Shown here in pieces: positions 1-8,826 of a DNA stretch of 64,000 nt (position 1 is its first letter; each line of letters begins with the position of its first letter). Under the pieces are notes generated by a model that did no database searches, was not told the DNA's origin, and worked only from the letters and a program-made list of their open reading frames with translations. A program made the translations under genes and the position numbers. The stretch is from an uncultured Oscillibacter sp. (GTDB lineage Bacteria; Bacillota; Clostridia; Oscillospirales; Oscillospiraceae), in the NCBI GenBank assembly GCA_910587705.1, contig CAJUMX010000004.1, positions 62,001 to 126,000 on the forward strand, given 5' to 3'.

Positions 1-436
1 TCTTATCCTTCAGCTCAGGATATCCCTTGCGCTGGACCCGGCCGTTTTTCTGGAGGTTATTATAGAACCGCTGAATCTGGATCGTTGTCAACTTATCCAG
101 CATGGTTTTGCCAATACCGGGAACGATATGGTTCTCAATATAATTTGTGTAGTATTCTTTCGTATTTGGCCGGAGGCGAGGTTCGGCATAAACCTCATAC
201 CATGTCCGCACCCACGCCGCCACTGTGTAATTCCCGGCCTTAGAGATATCCAGGCGCTGGCCATCAGCAATAGCCACCTTCAGCTTCTCTTTGACCTCCG
301 CCTGGGTCCTGCCCAGGACGTTTTTTGTGATGCGCTTTCCGGTTTCGGGATCGTAGCCGGCGGTATAGCGCCCTTCCCAGCGTCCATCCTTACGCTTTCG
401 AATGTTCCCTTCGCCGTTCGCTCTACGCTTTGCCAC
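1..436 (-). CDS. Tyrosine recombinase/integrase, N-terminal part, cut by window edge
   Basis: The visible 145 residues match the front of a Tn916/phage-type integrase. An arm-type DNA-binding segment rich in G, R and K (about residues 7-40, including GNIRKRKDGRWEGRY) is followed by a SAM-like core-binding domain (about 65-145, with YYTNYIENHIVPGIG). The catalytic domain with the R-H-R-Y residues lies outside the window. I chose the GTG at 436 because an AAGGAGG site lies 7 bases before it. The start overlaps the end of the upstream small gene, so the two are translationally coupled. It is probably the integrase of the mobilizable element to its right. Confidence 0.85.
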   Translation of the reverse strand, partial: MAKRRANGEGNIRKRKDGRWEGRYTAGYDPETGKRITKNVLGRTQAEVKEKLKVAIADGQRLDISKAGNYTVAAWVRTWYEVYAEPRLRPNTKEYYTNYIENHIVPGIGKTMLDKLTTIQIQRFYNNLQKNGRVQRKGYPELKDK

Positions 437-725
437 AGCAATCCCTCCTTTCCTCCGCTCGGTCTTCTTCGTCTTTGGCGAAGGAGTAGGGCGTTAGCTC
501 CCCGGCGATCCCAAGGGCCAGTTGGAACCCTGACACAAAACTCGCCAGTGTAGTTTCCTCCAGCAGAGCCGCTTGCAGATCCACCAGTCCGAGGATTCGT
601 CTTTGGTCCTCTTTACTCACTCGGGTGGAAAGCCGCCTCCAGCTTTCTTCAATCTCTCTTTGCAGAGCCACATCTGGTTCTACGAAAAATCTCTGGCGCA
701 GAGCCCTCATGTACTCATACTCCAT
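423..725 (-). CDS. Small hypothetical protein of the mobile element
   Basis: A 100-residue, mostly helical, charged protein with no motif I can assign. The ATG at 725 is preferred over an in-frame GTG at 734 because GGAGG sits 8 bases before the ATG and directly abuts the GTG. Its last codons overlap the integrase start by 14 bases. Small proteins of this size commonly lie between relaxase and integrase in clostridial mobilizable elements, but no function follows from that. Confidence 0.6.
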   Translation of the reverse strand: MEYEYMRALRQRFFVEPDVALQREIEESWRRLSTRVSKEDQRRILGLVDLQAALLEETTLASFVSGFQLALGIAGELTPYSFAKDEEDRAEERRDCCGKA

Positions 726-846
726 GCGTGTCACCTCCTGTCAGCGACACACATTACCATCTGCTGGCCTCAATATCCAGCGGCTTTCTCCGAGTTATCA
801 GAAAGTTCAGATTTGCATTTCGGACCTTTGGCGCCAGTTGCGTACT

Positions 847-879
847 CTTTGTTTATAGCGGTGCAGATTTTGAACTCGC
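847..879 (+). repeat. Partial third copy of a dispersed repeat (tail part only)
   Basis: The stretch from CTTTGTTTATAGCGG to TTTTGAACTCGC matches the tails of the two longer repeats at 5125-5161 and 10500-10535, which share the pattern TTTG-N-CTATAGTGGCGCAGATTTTGAGCC with substitutions. The hairpin that precedes the other two copies is not recognisable here. It ends exactly at the relaxase stop codon. Confidence 0.5.
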
Positions 880-2822
880 TACATGGACATCGACGGGCCC
901 TGGTAGTCCTCATGATCATCCGCCTTATGCCCCATCGCAATCTTCTTCTCACGGATTCGCCGCATGAGCTTGCTCTCCACATAACCGCCTGCCGGATTGG
1001 GCGGCGGAAGCGTCTCCCAAAAAATGTTGCTCATATGGTGGAGGAGCCTTACAGTACAGAGAAGAACAGACGGGTTACGTTGACAATGGTCCAAGAGAAA
1101 CTGTGCGTAGCTATTGCCTTGATTCGCGGATTGCGTCAGCCAGTATTCTGCCGCCCCCTGATCCTGTTCCACCTCTTCCCCCTGAAGATACAGCTTACCC
1201 AATGCGTATTGTGCGTAGGGATTTCCGGCTTCGGCGGATTGAGTAAAGCACTCTATCGCCTTGCCAACATTCTTCCCGATGATTTTCCCTTTGAGGTACT
1301 CCTTGCCCAGACGGTAGGCGGCGCAGTGGCTTCCATTTTCAGCAGCGGTCCTCAACCAGCGGAGAGCCTCTTGCAGGTCGCGGACCTCTACGTCATCGGA
1401 AAGAAGGAGCTTTCCAAGCGCATACTGCGCTACAGCATGGCCTTGTGTTGCCGCCCGCTCCAGCCAGCGCCGAGCCTTTACGCTGTCCGGGATCAGCAGG
1501 GGGCCGTCCCGCAAGAGTATGCCCATGAGATACTGAGCGTTCATGTCGCCGCTCTCCGCCAGCCGTTTCATTTCATCGACAGCCTGATCCCGCTCCTCCA
1601 GAGGCAGTGCTTCGTTACAAATCATATTCCGCAGTGTCCAGTACCCATAGGAGGAATTCTCGAACACCTCCGGCTCATCATCTTGTTGAATGCCATCATC
1701 CTCAAAGCTGACCGCACCTTGCCGGATGCGCTCAGCCTCACGGACGACGGCGTTCTTGATTGTCCGGAACTCTTTCACTTGTGAAAGCGGAGGACGTTTC
1801 CTCTCCCGTTCAGAATAAAAATCCTCCACCTGACACTGGAGCCGCCACCACAGTTCATAGCATTTCTCTACCTCTGGGAGTTTTGCCAGCTCATCCACGA
1901 CGGCGTCCACTTGAGCCTTGACGGACTTTTTCAAATAGCCGTAGACCTTCCTGCCCTTGACGGTTTCCAGGGCCTTCGCCAGCTCCAACATCTTCGATTC
2001 AAGCACTGGGCTGTCGCAGAACTCCGAGCGCATTTGCTTCGTCAGCTCCAGCAATACCTTACGGCTCTGCCGTACCAACTTATCCCTGGATGCACTTTTT
2101 TCTTCGTAGAGATGCAGCAGCTCGCCTTGAAAAATATCCCGAGTGAGTTTGGATTTGATCTTGCGGATACCCTCCTGATTGAGATACGCCTGTCCCGGCT
2201 TCGCTGGCCAGGCCATCATGTGGACGTGAGGGTGATGACCCTCGTCGTGGAAGGCAGCGTACCAGCGAAAGTCGCCTGGTGGGATATTCATAGCTGTGGC
2301 GATTTCGTTGCGGTGGGTACGGAGCAGATTCCGCCACGCTTTTGCATTATCGTAGCCGAGGCGTTCGGCATCCTCTCGCTTGAGGGAGATGATGTGCGTC
2401 CAGATGTTGCCTGGGTACTCGCTCAGTTCTTTCATAACTGCAGCCATATCTACGCTGTCCTCGTCACCGAACAATCCGTGACGGCCCAGCCGTTCTGCCC
2501 GAGGCCGGGTGGCGATGTACTTCATGTAGACTTCGGACTGGCTGACTTCCGGCCAGTGATTTTCAAGCACAGAGGATATGAACTCTGAAGCGTGGTACTT
2601 GGTTGGCTCCTCCGTGTACTCCAAGTACTGCGCTGACGTTTTACTGTCCGGAAAATCTTTCGTCAGCTTTTTGATGAGCTGTTCCTGTCTGCGTGTAGGC
2701 AGACGGTCATCCGGCAGGAGTTCCACACGTTCACGAGTGGCGATGTATCGAAGGTAGCCGGCGGCGTTCCTGCCGCCGGAGCCGCCTTTGAAGTAGGGAC
2801 TCTTGACGATCAGTCTTGCCAC
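879..2822 (-). CDS. MobP-type relaxase with C-terminal Sel1-like repeats
   Basis: Nicks DNA at the transfer origin so that the element can be mobilized by a conjugative helper. The 647-residue protein has an N-terminal relaxase domain (about 1-260). Its metal-binding histidine cluster is FHDEGHHPHVHMM (H192, H196, H197, H199, H201), typical of the MobP3 group. A coiled region follows. Residues about 440-590 hold four Sel1-like helical repeats (patterns such as AQYALGKLLL and AAENGSHCAAYRLGKEYL), which is an unusual tail for a relaxase. The start overlaps the upstream RHH gene by 13 bases, consistent with one operon. Confidence 0.88.
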   Translation of the reverse strand: MARLIVKSPYFKGGSGGRNAAGYLRYIATRERVELLPDDRLPTRRQEQLIKKLTKDFPDSKTSAQYLEYTEEPTKYHASEFISSVLENHWPEVSQSEVYMKYIATRPRAERLGRHGLFGDEDSVDMAAVMKELSEYPGNIWTHIISLKREDAERLGYDNAKAWRNLLRTHRNEIATAMNIPPGDFRWYAAFHDEGHHPHVHMMAWPAKPGQAYLNQEGIRKIKSKLTRDIFQGELLHLYEEKSASRDKLVRQSRKVLLELTKQMRSEFCDSPVLESKMLELAKALETVKGRKVYGYLKKSVKAQVDAVVDELAKLPEVEKCYELWWRLQCQVEDFYSERERKRPPLSQVKEFRTIKNAVVREAERIRQGAVSFEDDGIQQDDEPEVFENSSYGYWTLRNMICNEALPLEERDQAVDEMKRLAESGDMNAQYLMGILLRDGPLLIPDSVKARRWLERAATQGHAVAQYALGKLLLSDDVEVRDLQEALRWLRTAAENGSHCAAYRLGKEYLKGKIIGKNVGKAIECFTQSAEAGNPYAQYALGKLYLQGEEVEQDQGAAEYWLTQSANQGNSYAQFLLDHCQRNPSVLLCTVRLLHHMSNIFWETLPPPNPAGGYVESKLMRRIREKKIAMGHKADDHEDYQGPSMSM

Positions 2823-3232
2823 TCGTCCTCATCCTCCCAACCCTCTCGCACGTATTTCTCCAGAGAGATCCGGCCATTGGTCCGCTTCACGTTGTTCACG
2901 CTCTCTGCCCGACGGCGGCGCAGGTCCTCCTCGCTGAGCCGAAAGCCGTCCGCCAAAATCCCGGCCATCATATCCATCTCCACCGCCTGTCTGAAGGACA
3001 GCGACGAGAACCGTTCCTCCAGCTTCCCCAGCCGGCCATCCACATAGGACTTCAGCGCTGTCGGGAGAAAATCTCCGGCGTTGGACGCTTCCAAATAATC
3101 CAGATAGAACCCGATTGCCTTTTCCGCCAGCTCATTCATGCTGCGGCAGCCGGATTTCCTGTACGCTGTGTGCAGCCGGTAGCTTGTCACCGGAGACACC
3201 CGCAAACTCAGCCGCTCTTTCTCGTTGCTCAT
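2810..3232 (-). CDS. Ribbon-helix-helix relaxosome accessory protein (MobC-like)
   Basis: A 140-residue protein whose first 50 residues (RLSLRVSPVTSYRLHTAYRKSG, then SMNELAEKAIGFYLDYL) have the strand-helix-helix pattern of plasmid-type RHH proteins. Such proteins sit beside relaxases and help recognise oriT. The rest is charged and helical. The ATG at 3232 follows GGAGG by 6 bases, so the longer in-frame extension upstream is rejected. It overlaps the relaxase start and is probably co-transcribed. The accessory role is inferred from position and fold. Confidence 0.75.
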   Translation of the reverse strand: MSNEKERLSLRVSPVTSYRLHTAYRKSGCRSMNELAEKAIGFYLDYLEASNAGDFLPTALKSYVDGRLGKLEERFSSLSFRQAVEMDMMAGILADGFRLSEEDLRRRRAESVNNVKRTNGRISLEKYVREGWEDEDEWQD

Positions 3233-3364
3233 AAAACCTCCAACTTTCGCCCCAAGACGCCGCTCTACCCCTTGCAAACAGCAGCGTTGCAGGGGCAAGA
3301 CATCAAACCTTATTTCTGTTGCTCAAATAGACGCCACTTCTGACCACCGGAAAACTCCCGTCAA

Positions 3365-3383
3365 CTGCCCGCACTGCGGGCAG
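3365..3383. other. Perfect hairpin in the relaxase leader, candidate oriT
   Basis: The 302-bp gap 3233-3534 between the RHH gene and the HTH gene has no credible coding sequence. It contains a perfect 8-bp inverted repeat, CTGCCCGC-ACT-GCGGGCAG, and a looser one nearby around 3275-3300. An inverted repeat just upstream of an accessory-plus-relaxase pair is where oriT usually lies, but no nick consensus was identified. A terminator is an alternative, although no T-run follows on either strand. Confidence 0.35.
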
Positions 3384-3534
3384 AAGTCATTTGGCCGGGG
3401 GCCGCTTGCGGCGTCTGACCTTTATCCTGCTTTTTCTTTCGTCCCTCGCAAACCGCCGTATTTCGGCGCGGAACACTCTCTGGGGCTTTGGCCCTGCCCT
3501 GGCGGAAGAATCGCACACGACGTCTCACAATCGC

Positions 3535-3960
3535 TCATGCGGGGTGTTCCTTGCTGCTCTCCAGCTTCTTGGCTACTCGCATTCGCTCCGTTGTCTCCTC
3601 CAGCCGCTGGAGCTGGCGCTGGTTGTGGATATCCACCGCATTTTGGATTGGCAGGATAGTGTAGCGAAGACTGCCGTTTCGCTTGCGCCCATCTTTTGTG
3701 ATGATGGATGTCGCCTCCGTGACGACCAGCCCCTGCTCCTCCAACTCTGCAACGTACTTCCGCACCGTGTTGACGCTCATGCTCACCGACTTACCGATGC
3801 TGGTATAGCTTGGGTAGCACTGGTACGTCTTTCGATCCTCACAGTAGAGCAGATAGGAGTAGACCGCCAATGCGCCGGGCGACAGGCCCAGCGAAAATAT
3901 TTCATTCGGCAGAGGAAAGAATCTCTTCGCTGCCGGCGGCTTTGCGCAATTCCAGAGCAT
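3535..3960 (-). CDS. Helix-turn-helix protein, replication-initiator-like
   Basis: The 141-residue protein has a winged-helix segment (about 25-95: LSPGALAVYSYLLYCED, then YTSIGKSVSMSVNTVRKYVAELEEQG). This resembles the HTH_36-type domain of firmicute plasmid and ICE replication proteins. The C-terminus is a charged helix. The start codon overlaps the stop of the excisionase-like gene as TGATG, showing coupling. It may act in replication or as a regulator; the sequence does not decide. Confidence 0.7.
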   Translation of the reverse strand: MLWNCAKPPAAKRFFPLPNEIFSLGLSPGALAVYSYLLYCEDRKTYQCYPSYTSIGKSVSMSVNTVRKYVAELEEQGLVVTEATSIITKDGRKRNGSLRYTILPIQNAVDIHNQRQLQRLEETTERMRVAKKLESSKEHPA

Positions 3961-4172
3961 CAGCCGTCACCTCCCCCTGTGTTCCGTTTCACCCACTGGA
4001 TGAACTCCTCCTTTGGAACCACGATTCGGTTCCCGATTTTCAGAGTTGGAAAATCCTGTTGGTGTAATAACTCGTAGCCGCTGGACGGCGAGATACCCAG
4101 CACTTGAGCTACTAATTTTGCGTTGAGAAACAACGGCAGTTCACCGTAGCTCTTGTACACCGACTCTTTCAT
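3960..4172 (-). CDS. Excisionase-like HTH protein
   Basis: A 70-residue protein with one MerR/HTH_17-type domain (FLNAKLVAQVLGISPSSGYELLHQ, then FPTLKIGNRIVVPKEEFIQWV). This is the form of excisionases and small directionality factors of tyrosine-recombinase elements. GGAGG lies 6 bases before the ATG. It is the first gene behind a strong promoter (4256-4284) and is coupled to the next gene. Confidence 0.75.
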   Translation of the reverse strand: MKESVYKSYGELPLFLNAKLVAQVLGISPSSGYELLHQQDFPTLKIGNRIVVPKEEFIQWVKRNTGGGDG

Positions 4173-4208
4173 TTTGTCACCTCCGTCATAAAAAATTTTT
4201 TCAAGCAG

Positions 4209-4236
4209 TTGACTTTTATATTGTTCATGTTATATA
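4209..4236 (+). promoter_or_regulatory. Probable promoter of the DUF6076 gene
   Basis: TTGACT followed after 16 bases by TATATA, about 90 bases before the ATG at 4328. It overlaps the leader of the divergent operon, so transcription from the two promoters may interfere. Confidence 0.5.
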
Positions 4237-4255
4237 GTCTATTTGTAGCTCTTGC

Positions 4256-4284
4256 AGTGTAACACAGCAGGGAAGAGTTGTCAA
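4256..4284 (-). promoter_or_regulatory. Sigma-A promoter of the mobilization operon
   Basis: On the minus strand TTGACA is followed after exactly 17 bases by TACACT, a near-consensus housekeeping promoter about 85 bases upstream of the excisionase-like gene. It is back to back with a plus-strand promoter for the DUF6076 gene. Confidence 0.75.
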
Positions 4285-4327
4285 TAGTTATCATTTTAAT
4301 TTATCATCTATTTTGGAGGAGCTGCTC

Positions 4328-5080
4328 ATGAACATTTCCAATTTGATTTTTCCGCTAACCGTAGATTTCAGCGGCAGCAAATATTGGCTCAATGGAGAAG
4401 GCCCTTACCAGTGTGGAGAAGCGGCAACAGCTTTTCTCGCCGGAGAGATCGACTGTAAACTAGCTGGTGATCCTTCACGCTTAACGCAGGAGCTGGAGAC
4501 GCTACTCAAAACGTTCGGCAGCTATCTTTTCCCCTGTGCCGAGGAACAGGAAACTGTAAATGACTTGTATCAGCAGTTAAAGCAGAGTGTGGCAACCTGT
4601 TCCATCAACTACGACTTTCTTCCACTCAAAGGTTCCATCGTTCTGACAGAGCGGTACACGTTTCCCACCCTGCGCGATTTCCTCTACGTCGAACTGGGCC
4701 GGGCCATCCTCCACGGTAACGCGCCCAGGCAGTGCCGCTTATGCGGCGGCTGGTTCCTCCACAAGCAAGGAGACCGGGCGATCTACTGTGAACGCACCGC
4801 TCCTGGTGAGACAGAGAAGACCTGCCGGGAGATTGGAGCACGGGCGGTCTTCGAGAAAAAGCTCCAGGACGAGGACTCCTGGAAGCTCTACAAGCGGGCC
4901 TACAAAAAATACTACGCCCGGTACATGAAGGGCAACATGAGTGAGGCCGAGTTCAAGGCCTGGGGAGAGCAGGCCGCGGCGGATCGGGATGCCGCCCTCG
5001 AGCAGCTGAAAGCAACGGCAGACGCCGCGTTGCGCGCGTCGATCACCCAGAAGCTGAAAGAGGCTCTAAACCGGCTGTGA
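4328..5080 (+). CDS. DUF6076-type protein with a cysteine cluster
   Basis: A 250-residue protein of the type annotated DUF6076 in clostridial mobile elements; function unknown. The centre carries CRLCGGWF and later CERT and TCRE (about residues 135-170), resembling a small treble-clef or zinc-ribbon site. The C-terminal third is a long, charged, probably coiled-coil helix. The ATG at 4328 follows GGAGG by 8 bases; an in-frame TTG at 4313 is rejected because it overlaps that ribosome site. A repeat with a hairpin follows directly and may terminate it. Confidence 0.7.
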   Translation: MNISNLIFPLTVDFSGSKYWLNGEGPYQCGEAATAFLAGEIDCKLAGDPSRLTQELETLLKTFGSYLFPCAEEQETVNDLYQQLKQSVATCSINYDFLPLKGSIVLTERYTFPTLRDFLYVELGRAILHGNAPRQCRLCGGWFLHKQGDRAIYCERTAPGETEKTCREIGARAVFEKKLQDEDSWKLYKRAYKKYYARYMKGNMSEAEFKAWGEQAAADRDAALEQLKATADAALRASITQKLKEALNRL

Positions 5081-5085
5081 ATAAA

Positions 5086-5161
5086 AAGCCTGGGACCGGC
5101 TCGCACTGAACCAGTCCCAGACTTATTCTTTGTCTATAGTGGCGCAGATTTTGAGCCATCC
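5086..5161 (+). repeat. Hairpin-plus-tail repeat, copy A
   Basis: A stem of about 11 bp (AAGCCTGGGAC pairing with GTCCCAGACTT, 5086-5124) is followed by a 35-base tail ending TTTTGAGCCATCC. The same arrangement recurs at 10461-10535. The stems differ but both still pair, so the fold appears conserved. It lies 6 bases after the DUF6076 stop and may act as its terminator. Confidence 0.6.
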
Positions 5162-5207
5162 AAATCGTTGTATTGCCATTTGGCTCCTTATTTATTGACA
5201 ACACCAT

Positions 5208-5984
5208 CTAATATTCACTATGCAATTTTTTGTGTAGCTCTATATTTTCATGCAGAAAGTGATTTTTTTCCTGATTTACAAAGAAACAGTTACACTGCCT
5301 GTTCAGTTTCATATCATCTCTGTTATAACTAAGGCAAGAGATTAGCCACTCTCTGTCGCTGATAATTGTACTTGAAAGCAAAGCCATTGCAGCCAGAGGA
5401 AAGCAGGAACCGACTGAATAAGTACTGAGGAAGCCTAAGACAGCTCCTGAACCACGAAAGCGCACAGGGAATTCAAGAAATAGTAAATCATCCTCTATCA
5501 GTGGGTTAGAAAGCAGCAGCCGCGTAAAGGAGGGGCCGCAAACAATTTTACCAGTGTAAAAGTACTCGAAAGATGCTCCATCTAATTTCTCTGAGGAATA
5601 TGTGTAAATGATTGCGTGCGTCTTACTCTCATTGTAACACAACTGATGCACTCTGAGAATCGGCGCTTTTGCATGGGAAAAATACGTGTAAATGTATTCT
5701 TGCCGCATATTTTCCATAGATATTTGGTCAGCAGGAACACTTGTGATCAGCGGAGTTGATACATTCCAGCAGCTGTCAATTAGTGCGCCGATAGAAATAC
5801 CCAGTGCTTTACTAATCTGCTGGAGTGTCAGTAAATCAATAGAAATCTCGCCCCTCTCATATTGAGAAAGAACGGATTTGCTTCGGTGCAAAATTGTGGC
5901 AAAGGAATCCAGCGTGTGTCCTTGCAACTTTCTAAAATACCGGATTTTTGCACCTACTTCTTTGCAAATATTGATTTCATCCAT
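5208..5984 (-). CDS. XRE-family transcriptional regulator with large C-terminal domain
   Basis: The 258-residue protein has an N-terminal XRE helix-turn-helix (about 8-68: VGAKIRYFRKLQGHTLDSFATILHRSKSVLSQYERGE). A C-terminal region of about 180 residues is unrecognised, contains several cysteines, and may sense a ligand. It is divergent from the amidohydrolase-transporter operon, which begins about 215 bases away, and is its most likely regulator. Local AT content is higher than in the core genes, consistent with horizontal acquisition. Confidence 0.8.
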   Translation of the reverse strand: MDEINICKEVGAKIRYFRKLQGHTLDSFATILHRSKSVLSQYERGEISIDLLTLQQISKALGISIGALIDSCWNVSTPLITSVPADQISMENMRQEYIYTYFSHAKAPILRVHQLCYNESKTHAIIYTYSSEKLDGASFEYFYTGKIVCGPSFTRLLLSNPLIEDDLLFLEFPVRFRGSGAVLGFLSTYSVGSCFPLAAMALLSSTIISDREWLISCLSYNRDDMKLNRQCNCFFVNQEKNHFLHENIELHKKLHSEY

Positions 5985-6139
5985 CGCACAGCCCCCTGTA
6001 ATTCCATTACGAACGGAAATTTACTAAAATGCACAGATTGTTTATTCCGCCCCCCCGTCTTTTGATTATAATTGATTACTAATTCCGGTGCAAGTGGAAT
6101 TTCCGAACAAAAAATCCTATGCGGCGAGATTTCGTGAAA

Positions 6140-6168
6140 TTGCCACCTCTTCATGAAAAATATATAAT
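6140..6168 (+). promoter_or_regulatory. Sigma-A promoter of the amidohydrolase operon
   Basis: TTGCCA followed after 17 bases by a perfect TATAAT, about 30 bases upstream of the GTG start. The XRE gene is divergent. A GGAATTTCC palindrome at about 6093-6101, upstream of the -35 box, could be an operator. Confidence 0.75.
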
Positions 6169-6199
6169 AGGGACATCCTTAAACATGGAGGTAATAAAA

Positions 6200-7390
6200 G
6201 TGATTATATTAAAAAACTGCCGCCTTATCCCATATTTGACGGATGGATACAGCAATCCCACTGCCGACATCTTTATTGACGGCAAAAGTATCCGAGGAAT
6301 CTATCGCTGCGGAACACAATCTTGCGAAGATGCAGAGTGCTATGATTTGAACGGCAAAACGGTTCTTCCGGGTTACTTTGACCTACACGCGCATTTGATG
6401 TTTACGAACCAGAATTGGGAATATTTGATGCATCGTAATGAGAGCGCATATGTAATGGACAGTGCCGCTTATGCTAAGACCTATTTGAAACTGGGTTACA
6501 CCACCATCCGTGATGCTGGCAATGACTATTACGCATCTGTAACAGTACGCGATAACATCAACCGCGGCGTTCTGACCGGCGCACGTGTAATCACCTCTGG
6601 CAAAATTCTGACACCCACTACACGAGGCAACTCCAGCTTTGGAACACTCTATAAGGAAATTGACGGCGTTGATGCCATGCTGAAGGCTTGCCGTGAGGAG
6701 TGTGCCGCGGGGGTTGATTTTATCAAGTATATGTGCACAGGAGCAATGCTGAATCTCGGTGGTGTACCTGGCCAGATTGTAACTACGCCCGAAGAGCTTC
6801 GCGCTATAGTTGCAGCGGCGGAAAGACTTGGAACCTATGTCGCCGCACATTGCCACGGCACGGTTGGTATCAAAGAAGCCATCAAAGCCGGCGTCCGCAC
6901 TATTGAACACGCATCCTATATGGATGAGGAGTGCGTAGAACTTATTCTCAAGCACGGGAACGATATTTTTACAGTTCCCACATTTGCAGTGGCGTATTCG
7001 TTGGTTTCTGAACTTTCCGGCCCCGTTGTTCCTGAATTTAAGAGCAAAACGGAAGATGGTATCGCACATATGGCACAGGGCATTCATCTTTGCCAGGCCG
7101 GCGGCATCACGATTGGCTTTGGTACCGATCTGGATATGGAGAACGCAGCAAAATATCCGGGTATCGAGTTTAAGGCAAGAGCATCTTACGGCGTGGACAA
7201 TGAAACGATCTTGAAACAAGCCACCATTGAGAGCGCAAAGATTCTTCGCATGGATGACAAGTTGGGAACCATCTGCGTTGGAAAACTGGCCGATCTTGTG
7301 GTTGTGGACGGTGCACCTGATGAAGATATCTCCTGCATGATGAAATATCCTACTATGGTTTGGAAGGAAGGCATCTTGTTCAGGGACTGA
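6200..7390 (+). CDS. Amidohydrolase-superfamily enzyme (imidazolonepropionase/prolidase-like)
   Basis: A metal-dependent hydrolase of 396 residues that probably cleaves a cyclic amide or dipeptide-like substrate in the cytoplasm. Visible ligands are DLHAHL (HxH), a lysine in DFIKYM, the histidines of AAHCHG and TIEHASY, and the aspartate in FGTDLDM, as in binuclear members close to Xaa-Pro dipeptidases of this superfamily. The GTG at 6200 is chosen because GGAGG lies 8 bases before it; the in-frame ATG at 6185 overlaps that site. The substrate is unknown. A sodium symporter and an MFS carrier follow in the same operon and probably import it. Confidence 0.85.
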   Translation: MIILKNCRLIPYLTDGYSNPTADIFIDGKSIRGIYRCGTQSCEDAECYDLNGKTVLPGYFDLHAHLMFTNQNWEYLMHRNESAYVMDSAAYAKTYLKLGYTTIRDAGNDYYASVTVRDNINRGVLTGARVITSGKILTPTTRGNSSFGTLYKEIDGVDAMLKACREECAAGVDFIKYMCTGAMLNLGGVPGQIVTTPEELRAIVAAAERLGTYVAAHCHGTVGIKEAIKAGVRTIEHASYMDEECVELILKHGNDIFTVPTFAVAYSLVSELSGPVVPEFKSKTEDGIAHMAQGIHLCQAGGITIGFGTDLDMENAAKYPGIEFKARASYGVDNETILKQATIESAKILRMDDKLGTICVGKLADLVVVDGAPDEDISCMMKYPTMVWKEGILFRD

Positions 7391-7416
7391 GCCGTATCCT
7401 ATGGAGGGATATTTCT

Positions 7417-8826
7417 ATGCAGATAATAGACTACTGTGTTCTGTTCAGCACTATTTTGGCAGTAATACTTATTGGATGGCTTAGTGGCAGAAAAACCCGC
7501 AGCACAGATTCAGCCAAAGAATATCTATTAACAGAAAAAGGAATCAACAGACTGCAAGCAGGCTTTTCTATGGCGGCTACCGACTTTGGAGGCAGTGGAC
7601 TGGTCGGCGCAATTGGCTACTGCTACTTTGTTGGTATTTCTGGCATATGGTGGAACTTGGCGGCAGCTCCGGCATTTATCCTGGTGGGTGTATTTTGGGC
7701 AAAGAAGTTTCATCGCATGGATTGCTCCACTCTTCCTGAGTATTTTGGAAAACGGTATGGCCAAGGGGTAAAACTTCTGTCATGTGTACTGCATATTCTG
7801 ACCAATGTTGCCGCACTTTCAGTCCAATTTACCGTTTCCTGCACAGTATGGCATATTATCACAGGGTTTAATGTCAATGTCTCTCTGATTATTTCTGTTC
7901 TGATTGTTCTGTTTCTCACCTCTGGCGGCCTGCGAGCAGTTGTAAACACCGACGCTGTGCTGTTTGTAATAATTGTTATCAGTATTTTACTGATGGTCCC
8001 ATTTTCAATTCAGGCAGTTGGCGGGTATGCCATATTAAAAGCGAATGTGCCTGATGAATTCTTTCGCTTCGATCAGTTAGGTGCGTGGACTCCAATCTCA
8101 TGGATTCTTCTCTGCATATTAAATTACTCCACGAACCAGAACTATATTCAGCGGATGGTTAGCGCAAAAGACGAGGGAACTGCAAAATTCGGTGCGCTCT
8201 TCACTGCCGGCTTTTATGTTATTATTTCGATGGCGTTAGGACTGATTGGGATAGCGGCCCATGTGCTTTTGCCGGGAATAGAAGATTCTAACATGATATT
8301 TGCAACTATGCTGGTTCGCTTCTTCCCTCACGGCTTGCTGGGCATAGGGTTAGCTGCTGTATTTGCGGCAACAATATCCACCGGGACATCAATGTTGCAC
8401 GCGACAGCAACGCTCATTGTCAATGATATCTATGTTCCGCTTAACAAATCAGGAAGAAACGACAAAAGCATATTGGCAGTCAGCCGCATTAGTGTTTTTG
8501 CTGTAGCATTGTTCGCATTGGGCATATCGATATTCTCTAGCAATATTGTAAATATCTGCTATATCGGGGGCTTGTTCTACGGTGTGTCTGCCTTTGTTCC
8601 AATGGTATTAGGATTGCACTCCAAATTTGTCACAAGCAAGGCTGCACTTATTAGTATGGTCCTTACAGTTGTGCTGAGTTTGCTGTGGGAGTATTTACCT
8701 GCGCTTCGTATCAATACCCTTGCACAGATTCCGTCCAATGTTTTTGGGTTAGCTCTCAGTGCAGTGATTATCTGCGTCATATCGGTGCTTACAAATAAGG
8801 TTAGAAAGGATAAAAACCATGTTTAA
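7417..8826 (+). CDS. Sodium:solute symporter family transporter
   Basis: A 469-residue inner-membrane protein with about 13 predicted hydrophobic segments. It shows family features such as the early GRKTRSTDSAKEYLLTEKG loop, an FGGSGLVGAIGY segment in TM2-TM3 and a later TISTGTSMLHATATL motif. GGAGGG lies about 8 bases before the ATG at 7417. It starts 26 bases after the amidohydrolase and overlaps the MFS gene by 8 bases, so the three genes form one operon. The substrate is probably that of the amidohydrolase. Confidence 0.85.
   Translation: MQIIDYCVLFSTILAVILIGWLSGRKTRSTDSAKEYLLTEKGINRLQAGFSMAATDFGGSGLVGAIGYCYFVGISGIWWNLAAAPAFILVGVFWAKKFHRMDCSTLPEYFGKRYGQGVKLLSCVLHILTNVAALSVQFTVSCTVWHIITGFNVNVSLIISVLIVLFLTSGGLRAVVNTDAVLFVIIVISILLMVPFSIQAVGGYAILKANVPDEFFRFDQLGAWTPISWILLCILNYSTNQNYIQRMVSAKDEGTAKFGALFTAGFYVIISMALGLIGIAAHVLLPGIEDSNMIFATMLVRFFPHGLLGIGLAAVFAATISTGTSMLHATATLIVNDIYVPLNKSGRNDKSILAVSRISVFAVALFALGISIFSSNIVNICYIGGLFYGVSAFVPMVLGLHSKFVTSKAALISMVLTVVLSLLWEYLPALRINTLAQIPSNVFGLALSAVIICVISVLTNKVRKDKNHV

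Noticed and set aside
573..1784. Plus-strand frame of about 400 codons
   Set aside because: It is antisense to the relaxase gene, which has family motifs and a ribosome site; the plus frame has neither.
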